A stretch of DNA of 35,500 bases. It comes from an uncultured Bacilli bacterium (GTDB lineage: Bacteria > Bacillota_I > Bacilli_A > RFN20 > CAG-449). The notes beneath the pieces are model-generated. The model was not told the origin of the DNA, did not search any database, and saw only the letters and a program-made list of their open reading frames with translations. Position numbers and translations under genes: made by a program. Positions 25,966 to 34,912 of the stretch are shown here, piece by piece; within the stretch, counting starts at the first letter, position 1; every line of letters starts with the position of its first letter. The stretch spans positions 1 to 35,500 of the forward strand of contig CANQDY010000001.1 of assembly GCA_947593895.1 (NCBI GenBank), in the 5' to 3' direction.

Positions 25966-26070
25966 CTACCAGTTAGATGAATTTCCAACTGCACAAGTAG
26001 AACCGCAACCAATGATTACTAATAGAATAAATAATACTAAAATGATTGCGAATGTATTGCTTCCATTCAT
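25966..26070 (-). CDS. YjcZ-like 34-residue hydrophobic microprotein (second of pair)
   Basis: A 34-residue protein: a short polar start (MNGSNT), one membrane helix built around FAIILVLFILLVIIG, then C-G-S-T-C and a short polar tail ending in Trp. The FAxIxVLFILLxIIG core is the hallmark of the YjcZ/sporulation-associated microprotein family of Bacilli (PF09680-like); this is recalled from family knowledge, not searched. The ATG at 26070 has a strong GGGAGGT ribosome binding site. It follows its paralogue by 19 bases and is closed by a terminator. The presence of two Cys after the helix is unusual. The reading frame on the opposite strand has no ribosome binding site. Confidence 0.8.
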   Translation of the reverse strand: MNGSNTFAIILVLFILLVIIGCGSTCAVGNSSNW

Positions 26071-26089
26071 TTAATAAGACCTCCCTTTT

Positions 26090-26194
26090 TTATCGGCAGA
26101 AACAACCAAATAAAGCTAGTAAGATAAACAAAACAAGGATAAACGAGAAAAATACTCCGCCTCTACCTTGGCATTGTCCCGTACAAGAATTCAT
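26090..26194 (-). CDS. YjcZ-like 34-residue hydrophobic microprotein (first of pair)
   Basis: A 34-residue protein with a Cys- and Gly-rich start (MNSCTGQCQGRGG), a membrane helix (FFSFILVLFILLALFG) and a C-terminal C-F-C-R. It shares the FxxILVLFILL core with its neighbour, so the two are ancient duplicates, but its cysteines lie on both sides of the helix. The ATG at 26194 is preceded by a perfect AAAGGAGG. Relatives in Bacillus are expressed during sporulation and some are found in the spore coat or membrane. Here the function is unknown; the CATAGAATA element upstream may point to a mother-cell sigma factor. Confidence 0.8.
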   Translation of the reverse strand: MNSCTGQCQGRGGVFFSFILVLFILLALFGCFCR

Positions 26195-26217
26195 AATAAC
26201 CTCCTTTGTTTTCAATT

Positions 26218-26226
26218 TATTCTATG
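26218..26226 (-). promoter_or_regulatory. Possible sigma-E/K-like -10 element of the microprotein pair
   Basis: On the minus strand the sequence CATAGAATA fits the CATAnnnTA form of -10 elements used by mother-cell sigma factors, about 25 bases before the ATG. No good -35 was found, so this is weak. Confidence 0.25.
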
Positions 26227-26349
26227 CAAAGCAACAAATAATGCCATTTCAAAAAGAAAAAAAACTATGGTGCGCCCAATTTCAAATTATCAATATCTGT
26301 CGTTCAATTAAGTATTTATAATATTTATATTATATTTTGTATTTTATGC

Positions 26350-26379
26350 TTGAAAGTATTATTGCTTTTAGTTTAGAAT
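26350..26379 (+). promoter_or_regulatory. Sigma-A-type promoter of the paired lipoprotein genes
   Basis: TTGAAA (26350-26355) and TAGAAT (26374-26379) are 18 bases apart. The leader is about 30 bases and carries AAAGGAGG before the ATG at 26418. Confidence 0.55.
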
Positions 26380-26417
26380 AATATCGCTATGTTTAAAAAA
26401 AAAGGAGGAAAAACTAC

Positions 26418-28184
26418 ATGAAAAAACGTTTATTTACGTTATCTATGGTTGGTTTACTAACACTCGGTTTAGCATCATGTTCTTCCATCTCATCAAAAAA
26501 AACTTCTGATGGTAAAGAAATTATTGTAACTATCAAAAGTTCTGATGGAGGAGAAGAAGTTAACTACACTGCCGACGATTTATTAAATCAATATACTAGT
26601 ACTGAAACTGGCGTAAAAGCATACTACAATGCAATTTACGATTTATTAATTAGAAACGATCAAGAAATGACTAATGACATGCAAAAACAAGTCGAAACAA
26701 AAATGGATGATTTCGTTAAAAATTGTAAATCTAACGCAGCAAACAATGGTACTAAATATAAAACAGAGCTTTCTAATGCTCTTGAAGAACAAGGCGTTAA
26801 AAATCTTGGAGAACTTCGTGAATTAAAAGAGTTAGAAGTTCAAAAAACTGAATATGAAAATGTTTACTATGATGATGATAAAATTATCGAAGTTGCAAAA
26901 GAATATATTAAAGAAAAATCACCTTACCATATTCGTCATATTTTAGTTAAAACAGACGATATCGAGGGTTCAAGTGTTTATAGCAAAGAAATATCCAAAG
27001 ATGAATCAAAAAAGATTTATTCAATTATTAGCCGTTTAGCATCTGGAAAAGAAACATTCGGTGCAATTGCTTATGATGCAAGTGATGATTCATCAAATAG
27101 TCTTTATGGTTCTGTTGGAATTATGCAAACAGATACTAGTTTTGTCAGTGAATTCAAATATAGTATTTATTATTATGATATAATGTTTGGTAAAAATGAC
27201 ACTGGAAAAACTAAAGATGAATTATTAGAACGTTTAGGTATCCCAAACGAAGTAATTTTATCAGATGATTATAAATTAAATACTAAGTCTATCTTGGATA
27301 GTTCGGTCGGAACTATACCTTACTCAGTTGTTTCTATGTTTGAAAAATATGCTGATACTACTAAAACTGTAAGTAATAAAACATATACTGATGAAATTCT
27401 TCCGGATGTTGACAGACACGAAATTACCAGCACATATTATCCAAGAAATGTTTTATTTAACACTTACTTTAATAATCATGGTTTATCATTTATCACAAAT
27501 GAAGGCTTTGAGGATACCGATAATAACAACTGGACAGAGCCAAACTCAAGTTTAAAAGCAGTTCTCGGCGATACATTTAATGGTAAGATTTTAACTGATA
27601 ACGGAAATCCAATTCTTGTAACTTATAATCCATCAACTGGATTACACTTTATGATTATTGAAAAATCACCATTTAGTCAAAAATATTCTTCATACACTGA
27701 CTATAGCGAATCACCAGATGGTAAAGAAGTTCCATTAAATAATCTTGAAGAAGAATTATTGCACTACTATTCTCCTCTTAATGTTCCATCAGGAAGTGAT
27801 AATGTTAAAAATGACAATCGTTTTATTACATATATCAAAACAATTCGTGATGAATATGAAAATCGTGCAACATCATTAAAATCAAATATAAAATCATACG
27901 ATTCTCACATGGATTATCAACTTTTCGAATCTTTACTCTACAAAGGTGATGAAACAAAGACAAAAGTAAGATCCGATATCAAAATCGACGAAACAATTTT
28001 AAATTCAATTCTTGACTATATTGACGATCAAAGAAAGAGCACAAAATATTCTGATGATCAAAATACACTATCTTCTTGGACTAGCTATTTGCAATTACTT
28101 GAATTCCAAAAAGTTCAAAAAGAAGCAAAGCAATTAAAATTCAGTGAAACAAAAAATTACTTCACTGATACTAAAGATTTATAA
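26418..28184 (+). CDS. PrsA-like lipoprotein foldase (parvulin type)
   Basis: A 588-residue lipoprotein. Signal peptide with lipobox L-A-S-C, Cys21. An N-terminal helical SurA/PrsA-like region (about 40-160) is followed by a parvulin-like domain (about 170-250) that begins HIRHILVKT, matching the parvulin start HxxHIL, and contains FGAIAYDASDD and a GSVGIM stretch in place of the usual GG-LG. The rest (250-588) is a long additional region of unknown fold with many charged residues. It is about twice the length of Bacillus PrsA (292 residues). The likely role is folding of secreted proteins outside the membrane. The ribosome binding site is a perfect AAAGGAGG. The gene is followed after 16 bases by a second lipoprotein. 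Confidence 0.8.
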   Translation: MKKRLFTLSMVGLLTLGLASCSSISSKKTSDGKEIIVTIKSSDGGEEVNYTADDLLNQYTSTETGVKAYYNAIYDLLIRNDQEMTNDMQKQVETKMDDFVKNCKSNAANNGTKYKTELSNALEEQGVKNLGELRELKELEVQKTEYENVYYDDDKIIEVAKEYIKEKSPYHIRHILVKTDDIEGSSVYSKEISKDESKKIYSIISRLASGKETFGAIAYDASDDSSNSLYGSVGIMQTDTSFVSEFKYSIYYYDIMFGKNDTGKTKDELLERLGIPNEVILSDDYKLNTKSILDSSVGTIPYSVVSMFEKYADTTKTVSNKTYTDEILPDVDRHEITSTYYPRNVLFNTYFNNHGLSFITNEGFEDTDNNNWTEPNSSLKAVLGDTFNGKILTDNGNPILVTYNPSTGLHFMIIEKSPFSQKYSSYTDYSESPDGKEVPLNNLEEELLHYYSPLNVPSGSDNVKNDNRFITYIKTIRDEYENRATSLKSNIKSYDSHMDYQLFESLLYKGDETKTKVRSDIKIDETILNSILDYIDDQRKSTKYSDDQNTLSSWTSYLQLLEFQKVQKEAKQLKFSETKNYFTDTKDL

Positions 28185-28200
28185 GATGGAGGTAAGCAAA

Positions 28201-29682
28201 ATGAAAAAACTATTAAAAAATTTATTAGTTGTCTCTACCCTATCTTTAGGAGTAATGATATCTGGATGTAGTAAATCAGTAAGTACTAAGCCAGGAAATA
28301 TGAATTCTAATATTGTAGAATTTGTTGACAAAGATGATGATTATTTCCGTAATACACTTGAAACAATTTATGATGAAATGATTAATGGTGGAACTACAAA
28401 TACTACAGTTTTTGATGAATTAATTAACACTATCGCCAAAAAAGAAGTTAATGGATTCGCTACTGAAGAAAAAATTAACGAATTATGCCACGACATCATG
28501 CTTAAAGAAGTTAAAGGAAATAGTTCTTATAACACAAACAACTTATTTGATGAAGAAAAATATGTTTTATCGTTAAAAACAGCAAATCCAAATATGAATT
28601 TTGGAAAAGGAACTTACAATAAGAACTACTTAATTTCACCAGAAGATGAATTTGAAGATGTATTCAAGGCTGATTATACTGAATACATTGAAAAAAAAGT
28701 TAAGCCAGGAGTATTAAAAAAATTATTAACGTCTAAGTTCTTATGCAAAAACTCAATTTCTTCTATTTCCAGAGCCGGCGCTAGAGATGTTCAATACATT
28801 AAACTTGAAAACTTCTCTAACAAAGTCGGTGAAGTTAATAAATTAATTAATGAGTGGTTAGGAGAATATTTTGATAAGCTTGGAACTGAAGATGAATTCG
28901 ATCTTGATTTAGATGAATTACAGGCTATTTATAAAGGTGTAACACAAGATGTAACAGATGACTTATCCGAAAAAGAAAAGACTAGAGCAGAACGTATTAA
29001 TAACTACATTTCTCGTTATTATACATTAGCAAACGAAATTAAAGAAGATCTTGAAAAAATCGTAGAAAAAGATACTGATGGAAATTTAGTTAAGGACGAA
29101 AATGGAAAATATGTCATGCTTAGCAAAGATGACACCGATCAGACAATTGAAGATAAGTACACCGGAAGTGGTGCTTATCAAATTGAATGGGGAGAGGAAT
29201 TAGCTCTTCGTAACCTGGAACAAAAAGATTTTACTGGTGATGATATCTATACTAGCAGTGGCGGAATTAGTGATTTACCACAAGAAGTTTCCCAAAGATT
29301 ATTCTCTGCAAGTATTTCTTCTTACCTTGTTTCTTCAGATAAGGGTGGAGCAAAATTTTTAACGCCAAAAACTATCTTAAACGATGAAACATTAAGTAAA
29401 TATTACACTTTTGACTCAGCATCAAATGCATATTATATTGTTGTTGTTAATAAATATTATACTTCATCAGTTGTTAACAAAATTATCAGTGACAACACAT
29501 CAGATGGTAAAATCACTTACACAAATGATATAATTGATATCGCATTTACACTTGCTGATTCATCAACTAACCAAAGACAAGCTCTTGTTTACTATTTACA
29601 AGAATATGATATTGGTTCAAATATTCACGATGATGATTTCTACGATTATATCGTAAGTAATTATTCAGAAGCAATTAAATAG
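28201..29682 (+). CDS. Large lipoprotein, possible non-catalytic PrsA/SurA-like chaperone
   Basis: A 493-residue lipoprotein with lipobox I-S-G-C, Cys23. The start is the ATG at 28201, eight bases after GGAGG; a frame starting at 28144 inside the upstream gene is rejected. The N-terminal half (about 35-260) is helical and acidic, similar in style to the helical region of its upstream neighbour; no HxxHIL parvulin motif is seen, and no catalytic residues can be named. A C-terminal VVVNKYYTSS segment and a helical tail follow. Being cotranscribed with a foldase, it may assist in secretion or act as its partner; this is inference. A terminator lies directly after. Confidence 0.7.
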   Translation: MKKLLKNLLVVSTLSLGVMISGCSKSVSTKPGNMNSNIVEFVDKDDDYFRNTLETIYDEMINGGTTNTTVFDELINTIAKKEVNGFATEEKINELCHDIMLKEVKGNSSYNTNNLFDEEKYVLSLKTANPNMNFGKGTYNKNYLISPEDEFEDVFKADYTEYIEKKVKPGVLKKLLTSKFLCKNSISSISRAGARDVQYIKLENFSNKVGEVNKLINEWLGEYFDKLGTEDEFDLDLDELQAIYKGVTQDVTDDLSEKEKTRAERINNYISRYYTLANEIKEDLEKIVEKDTDGNLVKDENGKYVMLSKDDTDQTIEDKYTGSGAYQIEWGEELALRNLEQKDFTGDDIYTSSGGISDLPQEVSQRLFSASISSYLVSSDKGGAKFLTPKTILNDETLSKYYTFDSASNAYYIVVVNKYYTSSVVNKIISDNTSDGKITYTNDIIDIAFTLADSSTNQRQALVYYLQEYDIGSNIHDDDFYDYIVSNYSEAIK

Positions 29683-29683
29683 C

Positions 29684-29710
29684 AAAGGGAGGCGAAAGCC
29701 TTCTTTTTTT
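29684..29710 (+). terminator. Intrinsic terminator of the paired lipoprotein operon
   Basis: GGAGGC-gaaa-GCCTTC (29688-29703) makes a stem closed by a stable GAAA tetraloop, followed by seven T. It lies five bases after the stop codon. Confidence 0.9.
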
Positions 29711-29987
29711 AACTACAAATTTCATTTTATTCTCTAATCTTTTGATCAGAGGATTTAATAAATCAAATAAATTTATGTAAAATAATTGTTGATACAAATT
29801 TAGCATTAAACACCTTAAGAAAAATAAACCTAATAATGAAATGATTTATTTTTAAGATATAGGTTTAGCAATAATTAAAAGGATATACATTTTAAAAAGA
29901 CTTTAGTCCAAGTAATGAATATTATTTTTGTTTTATAGCATTTTAAAATTTCTATGCTAAAATAATTATAGAAAGAAGGAAATCAAT

Positions 29988-30401
29988 ATGGATGATTGCA
30001 TATTTTGTAAAATTGTTAGAGGTGAGATTCCTTGCTATAAGGTATATGAAGATGATGATGTTCTGGCATTCTTAGATATCTCGCAAATAACTTTAGGACA
30101 TACTTTAGTTATTAGTAAAAAACATTACCCAAATTTACTATATGTTCCTAAAGACATTCTAAGTAAGGTATTCGGTGGTGCCCAAAGGATAGCACAGGCA
30201 CAAGTCGGTTCATTAAATGCCAAAGGAGTTAACTTAATTAACAATACTAATGAAGTCGCAGGCCAAACAGTAATGCATTTTCATGTGCATGTAATTCCAC
30301 GATATTCTAGTGATGATAATTTGAAACTTGAATTTAAATCAAATAAAATAGAACACATCTCTCTTCCTGCCATTGCTGCAGAAATATCAAAAAAAATTTA
30401 G
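29988..30401 (+). CDS. HIT-family nucleotide hydrolase (Hit/HinT-like)
   Basis: A 137-residue cytosolic protein with the histidine-triad motif His97-x-His99-x-His101 (HFHVHVIP) and the CxxC (Cys4, Cys7) of the zinc-binding HinT type, plus LDISQITLGHTLVI typical of the family. Members hydrolyse AMP-linked substrates such as adenosine phosphoramidates. The ATG at 29988 follows GAAAGAAGGA. It is a monocistronic unit with a terminator just after, and probably an extended -10 promoter (TGCTAAAAT at about 29953) before it. In many Firmicutes hit lies near prsA; here the prsA-like pair is directly upstream on the same strand, which fits that link. Confidence 0.92.
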   Translation: MDDCIFCKIVRGEIPCYKVYEDDDVLAFLDISQITLGHTLVISKKHYPNLLYVPKDILSKVFGGAQRIAQAQVGSLNAKGVNLINNTNEVAGQTVMHFHVHVIPRYSSDDNLKLEFKSNKIEHISLPAIAAEISKKI

Positions 30402-30411
30402 TATTATAAAG

Positions 30412-30449
30412 CGCAAGTCAATTAAGAAAATTGAAGCTTGCGTTTTTTT
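30412..30449 (+). terminator. Intrinsic terminator of the HIT gene
   Basis: CGCAAG pairs with CTTGCG (30412-30442) with further inner pairing of CAATT and AATTG, followed by seven T. It is ten bases after the stop. Confidence 0.9.
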
Positions 30450-30468
30450 ATTAACTAAAATTGTATTT

Positions 30469-30495
30469 AAAAAAAGAACTCAATGATGAGTTCTT
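30469..30495 (-). terminator. Intrinsic terminator of the yhaM operon
   Basis: A 9-bp stem AAGAACTCA / TGAGTTCTT (30474-30495) with a 4-base loop is followed on the minus strand by seven T. It lies about 120 bases beyond the yhaM stop and faces the HIT terminator. Confidence 0.85.
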
Positions 30496-30613
30496 AACAT
30501 AATAATAATTATTTTAATTTGTAATAAATATCTTTTCTAAAAAAGTTAAGTTTGTTTCATTTATAACAAACTATATCAAGATGAATATTAATTTTGTTCA
30601 TTAAAAATTAAAT

Positions 30614-31549
30614 CTATTTATATGGTTTATAAAATGCTCTGCCATCCATTGCAATAACTCTTTGAGTAAATTCGCCTTCGTTAGTGGTGTCAAGAGCTTT
30701 ACTTATGATATTTATTTTTGAATCAAGATCATCGATAAAATGAAGAATAACCGCTTCTTTAGTTAAAGGTGGTAAAGGAGAACCAAATTCTTTTTCACCA
30801 TGATGAGATAACACCATATGTTGTAAAAGCAATCCCTTCTCGCTTGTAATAGATAATTCTTCACATGTTTTTCTTATCTCACTTACCATAATTGATATAT
30901 GGCCTAAAAGTTTACCTTCTAAAGTATATTTTGTAGCAATTGGTCCACTTAATTCAATTACTTTGCCAACATCATGAAGCAAACAACCAGCTAAAAGCAT
31001 ATCTTGATCGATATTATCATAATATGATGAAATCAACATTACAATATCCGCCATAGATATGGTGTGATATAAAAGTCCACTGGCAAATTCATGATGGTTT
31101 CTCGTTGCAGCAGGATAAGTAATAAATTTATCATAATACTTATTAATAATGTGATTAACAATTAACTTACAATCCTTATTCTTGATTGAAGAAATATAGC
31201 TATTCAACTTTTTTACTAATTCACTTGGATTAACCGGACAAGGTAACGCAAATTTATTAATATCTACGGTTGACTGATCTATCTCACTAATTGAAATAAT
31301 TTTTAATTGCAATGAATTACGATAATCAATTACATCACAATTTACTTTAACAACTTTACCAATTTCACAAATTACGCTATCAATTTCACTTGCATCCCAT
31401 TTTTTTCCTTCAATTGTACCAGAATTATCTTGAAATGAAATTGATAAATATGGTGATCCGGCATTACTAACACCTTTAACAACATTTGTGATTAACAAAG
31501 AAGTTTCTAAACGATCTCCTTCAGCATATTCTTTAATCAATTTTTCCAT
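30614..31549 (-). CDS. yhaM: 3'-5' exoribonuclease YhaM family
   Basis: A 311-residue nuclease with an N-terminal OB fold (about 8-90) and a C-terminal HD domain. HD motifs seen: HHEFASGLLYHT, LLHDVGKV with the His-Asp pair, and the SHHGEKEFGSP block which is characteristic of YhaM/CbfI. It degrades RNA (and single-stranded DNA) in the 3'-5' direction in Firmicutes. The start is the ATG at 31549, six bases after AGAGGAG; it overlaps the end of recX by 13 bases. It forms an operon with recX and the glycosyltransferase upstream. Confidence 0.93.
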   Translation of the reverse strand: MEKLIKEYAEGDRLETSLLITNVVKGVSNAGSPYLSISFQDNSGTIEGKKWDASEIDSVICEIGKVVKVNCDVIDYRNSLQLKIISISEIDQSTVDINKFALPCPVNPSELVKKLNSYISSIKNKDCKLIVNHIINKYYDKFITYPAATRNHHEFASGLLYHTISMADIVMLISSYYDNIDQDMLLAGCLLHDVGKVIELSGPIATKYTLEGKLLGHISIMVSEIRKTCEELSITSEKGLLLQHMVLSHHGEKEFGSPLPPLTKEAVILHFIDDLDSKINIISKALDTTNEGEFTQRVIAMDGRAFYKPYK

Positions 31550-32340
31550 AAAATCTCCTCTATACATTCTACTATCAGGCGATAGTTAAATCCTTTTGCT
31601 TGATATCTTTTAATGACTTTTTCTTTTTGAATCTCATCATTTAAATCAACACAATGCATAATAACATATTTTTCTATAATTTTTAACAAAATATCTTTAT
31701 CATCTTCCTTAGATACATATATATTAATTTTATTAATAGTATCTAAACATATTGAAGTAGAAAATCCCTTACTTTTTAAATAGTTAAATCCACTTTTTTT
31801 TAAATTCTTATAGCCTTTTGTTTGGTTATCTTTACAATAATGTTTAAACAAATATTCTGCTTTTTCGTGTTCTCTAACTTCATCATAAACTAAATTAGAC
31901 ATTAGTTTTACATCAAATCCTTTACTACTTAATTTGTATTTAATTTTCTCAAATCCATAATTTTTTAAATCGTATTCTTCTATTAAATATTTCATATATT
32001 TTTCGTCATCGACAAAATGATTTTCAATCAAATATTCAATAACTTTATCAATTGTTGATTTCGAGTATTTTTTTATGATTAATTTCTCTTCTATTTCATG
32101 TTTTGAATACATTCTATTCGATATTAAATTAACTGCGTATCTTTTAATTTTTAATAATCGATCTTGATTTTCTATTTCTTCTATTTCTTGATTGGACAAT
32201 TCCTTTCCAACATATAAATAAAAAGAAGAAAAACTTTCCTCCGATATTGAGATACTCTTTTTGCTTTCAAAAACAATTTGAACACTTTTTTTCAGAAAAG
32301 TAATTTTGCTAATTACATTACCACTTTTTTCTTGTTGCAC
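31537..32340 (-). CDS. recX: RecA regulator RecX
   Basis: A 267-residue RecX-family protein built from tandem three-helix repeats. Characteristic lines: RMYSKHEIEEKL (about 77-88), YGFEKIKYKLSSKGF and LKSKGFS, and a C-terminal repeat with YQAKGFNY. It modulates RecA filaments. The start is probably the GTG at 32340, nine bases after GAGG; a TTG at 32355 lies before that site and would add residues not expected in the family. Its first 23 bases lie within the end of the glycosyltransferase gene and its end overlaps yhaM. RecX with four or so repeats is the usual long form of Bacilli. Confidence 0.88.
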   Translation of the reverse strand: MQQEKSGNVISKITFLKKSVQIVFESKKSISISEESFSSFYLYVGKELSNQEIEEIENQDRLLKIKRYAVNLISNRMYSKHEIEEKLIIKKYSKSTIDKVIEYLIENHFVDDEKYMKYLIEEYDLKNYGFEKIKYKLSSKGFDVKLMSNLVYDEVREHEKAEYLFKHYCKDNQTKGYKNLKKSGFNYLKSKGFSTSICLDTINKINIYVSKEDDKDILLKIIEKYVIMHCVDLNDEIQKEKVIKRYQAKGFNYRLIVECIEEILWKN

Positions 32341-33490
32341 GATAATATACCTCAAGCATTTTATTATAAAATGTTTCTAATGAATAGCGTTGATTCTCCA
32401 AATAAGCATTCTCAATTATTTTATTTTGTTCTTTTTGATCCATTTTAATAATGTAATTTAGTTTCTCATTAAATGATTGATTATTATTAAAGAAAAAGCC
32501 GGTTTTTCCTTCTTTTATTACATCTTCAAGGTTTTCATCATAACGGCAAAGAACTAATGTTTTTGCCGCAATTGCTTCAATGAAAGTTAAACCTTGAGTT
32601 TCACTGATTGAGGCAGATAAAAATAAATTGCTCATATAATAAAAATATGGCACCTGCTCATGAGGAACTTTACCAACGAATATAACATTTTTAGAAATTT
32701 TTAGTTCCATTGCATATTTTTCGAGATTTTCCTTATCTGGACCATCACCAACCACTAAAAGAACTGAATCATCTTTGTTATGATTATTTAAGTAATTAGC
32801 ATATCCTTCTAGTAAAACATTGTTAGATTTTTCTTTAGCAATTCTTCCTAAACAAAGCAAAATGTACTTATTTTCTATTTTATGCTCTTTCTTAAATCGA
32901 TTAATAAAATCTTTATCAATATTTTTTTCTTCAAACATTTCAAGATTAATACCATTAGGAATTACATTAATATATCGATCGACTCCATATTCTCGTAAAG
33001 CATTTTTGGTCTTCATTGAAGGAGTGGTCATTTCTGTAACATTAGTAGAAATAGATTTTGTCCATTTTTTTACAATTCCTTTTGCGGCTGGATCTAATAT
33101 TCCTTTAGTAACATAATATGTATAATCAACATACATCGTATGATAAGTATAAACTAATGGTAGCCTTAATTTATTTGCAATAATTCTACCATAAATTCCA
33201 ATTCCTGCTTCGGTTTGAATGTGTACAATATCTAATTTCAATTTCTTGATAATTGATGTTACTTTAGGATGAATAAATCCAGCCATATTATAAGAATATA
33301 AACGTTTTAAGGTAATGCCAGGTATCCTTAAAACATTTTCTTTAAATTCAGTTTTCTTTGAAAATGGATTAGTCGTGACAACAAATACTTTATGACCTTT
33401 TCTTGTAAATGCATCATAAAGTGTCTTTGTTGCAGTAGCTACTCCGTTAATCTCTGGTGGATATGTATCAGAAAAAAGACCTATACGCAT
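32318..33490 (-). CDS. GT4-family glycosyltransferase, probably diacylglycerol glucosyltransferase
   Basis: A 390-residue GT-B enzyme. The N-terminal FSDTYPPEINGVATATK is typical of GT4 lipid glucosyltransferases (alpha-monoglucosyl-diacylglycerol synthase type). HIQTEAGIG and YHTMYVDYTYY lie in the N-terminal half, LCLGRIAKEKSN and VVGDGPDKE in the nucleotide-sugar domain, and the EX7E motif is in SETQGLTFIEA. It would add glucose from UDP-glucose to diacylglycerol, giving a glycolipid and possible lipoteichoic acid anchor. Its ATG overlaps the stop of the UPF0104 gene by one base (TAATG), so the two are translationally coupled. The exact acceptor is inferred from family resemblance. Confidence 0.88.
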   Translation of the reverse strand: MRIGLFSDTYPPEINGVATATKTLYDAFTRKGHKVFVVTTNPFSKKTEFKENVLRIPGITLKRLYSYNMAGFIHPKVTSIIKKLKLDIVHIQTEAGIGIYGRIIANKLRLPLVYTYHTMYVDYTYYVTKGILDPAAKGIVKKWTKSISTNVTEMTTPSMKTKNALREYGVDRYINVIPNGINLEMFEEKNIDKDFINRFKKEHKIENKYILLCLGRIAKEKSNNVLLEGYANYLNNHNKDDSVLLVVGDGPDKENLEKYAMELKISKNVIFVGKVPHEQVPYFYYMSNLFLSASISETQGLTFIEAIAAKTLVLCRYDENLEDVIKEGKTGFFFNNNQSFNEKLNYIIKMDQKEQNKIIENAYLENQRYSLETFYNKMLEVYYRATRKKW

Positions 33491-34800
33491 TATTTTTTTT
33501 CTCCTTTAGTATCAGCATCATCATTTTTAATTAATTGTTTTGAAAGCTCATCCTTGAGATTTTTAAAACGCTTTTCAATCTCTTCTGGTGTCAATACTTC
33601 TTCATCTGTTGGTTCAAGTTCTTTATCATCCATCATTTTTAATGTTTTACTTTCATTATCCAAATAGACAATTCTTAATTGTAGTAAAGTCTTTTCATTT
33701 CCATGAATGGATTCTTTTTTAGGTGATTCATGATAAAGTAAGAAAATAACAAAACCAATTATTAATCCCATATAGTAAGTAATTCCACGCCAAATCAAAA
33801 TAATCGCACTAATTTGTGAACCATCACCACCAAAGAAATCATTAAACAACATTCTAAATACTAATTCTGCACCACCTGAAGCTCCTGGAATTGGAACCAT
33901 CGAAGTAATAGTCGTAGATAATAGCGACATCGATGTCGTATTTACCATATTCATAAAAGTATTACTTTTTGTAAATTCAACTTTCAATGATCTAGCAATA
34001 AAATAAGGAATTAAATTAAAAAGTATCATTTTAACAATAAAAAGTATCATTGTAATAATTAAAACCCAAAAATTTTGTAACAAACGCTTTAATTCAATTC
34101 TAAAAGTTTCAAACTTGGCGCTTAGTTCTAATGCCTTTTGATTTTTATCTTTAATAATATGAAATTTATACATAATATTAACACCAGTTGTAGTTATAAA
34201 ATGATGTAACTTTTTTGAAAATGCCGCAAAGAATAAAATAATAATAACAAAAGCATTAATACCAAAACCAATTAAAGATAGAAATATAATATCAAAATTG
34301 AATCCAAATACTGGAATCGGTGTTGTATGCGCTCGTAATTCTGAAAATTTAAAAATTAATATTACTGCGGAAAATAATACACTTGATATTTGATATACAA
34401 TAAAATGCATTAACAAAATTGAGGCTGCGTTTGTTACTTTTACACCTTGTTTTGAAAAAGTATAGGCTTGAACAAATTGTCCTCCTGAATTACTCGGAGT
34501 AATTCCGGAAAAGAATGTTCCAATCATCGCATTAAAAAAACCTTTATAATATGGATAATTTCTTTTATACATTCTAGCTAAGATTGTTAAAATTAATGCT
34601 TCAACCAAATAATATAAAAACATTATACCAATTGCTATAAAAACAAAGCCTAAATCAGAACCTGCTAAATTTTTAAAAACTTTTACCGGATCATCTTTTA
34701 AAACAAAAAAGATAGCAATTGCCGAAACAATTACCATGATTGAAATATTAATCGCATACTTTCGCGCTTGCTTTGTCATTTTACGCTTTTTTTCTGCCAT
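33490..34800 (-). CDS. UPF0104/LPG-synthase-TM family integral membrane protein
   Basis: A 436-residue polytopic membrane protein with about eight membrane helices and an acidic C-terminal tail. The FFSGITPSNSGGQFVQAY motif (about 92-109) and PIPGASGGAELVFR (about 300-313) are the typical signatures of the lysylphosphatidylglycerol-synthase transmembrane (flippase-like, PF03706) family. There is no C-terminal aminoacyl-transferase domain, so it is not a complete MprF. Relatives are thought to move lipids or assist glycolipid and polysaccharide assembly. The ATG at 34800 has a GGAGAT site. It is the first gene of the operon UPF0104-GT4-recX-yhaM. Confidence 0.9.
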   Translation of the reverse strand: MAEKKRKMTKQARKYAINISIMVIVSAIAIFFVLKDDPVKVFKNLAGSDLGFVFIAIGIMFLYYLVEALILTILARMYKRNYPYYKGFFNAMIGTFFSGITPSNSGGQFVQAYTFSKQGVKVTNAASILLMHFIVYQISSVLFSAVILIFKFSELRAHTTPIPVFGFNFDIIFLSLIGFGINAFVIIILFFAAFSKKLHHFITTTGVNIMYKFHIIKDKNQKALELSAKFETFRIELKRLLQNFWVLIITMILFIVKMILFNLIPYFIARSLKVEFTKSNTFMNMVNTTSMSLLSTTITSMVPIPGASGGAELVFRMLFNDFFGGDGSQISAIILIWRGITYYMGLIIGFVIFLLYHESPKKESIHGNEKTLLQLRIVYLDNESKTLKMMDDKELEPTDEEVLTPEEIEKRFKNLKDELSKQLIKNDDADTKGEKK

Positions 34801-34912
34801 AAGATCTCCTAAACAAAACTTCTACTATTTAATAATTTTACACTAAATTAATAGAATTAACAAATATAACTATTTATAGTAACAAAACTCTATTTTTTCA
34901 AAAAATTTTTTT

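Noticed and set aside
26046..26321. Plus-strand open frame of 91 codons over the microprotein region
   Set aside because: It is a shadow: no ribosome binding site, and it runs antisense to two small genes that both have strong ribosome binding sites and a family-like helix.
33392..33667. Plus-strand open frame of 91 codons across the GT4/UPF0104 junction
   Set aside because: Shadow of two well-supported minus-strand genes; Ser-rich translation reflects the opposite-strand codons.
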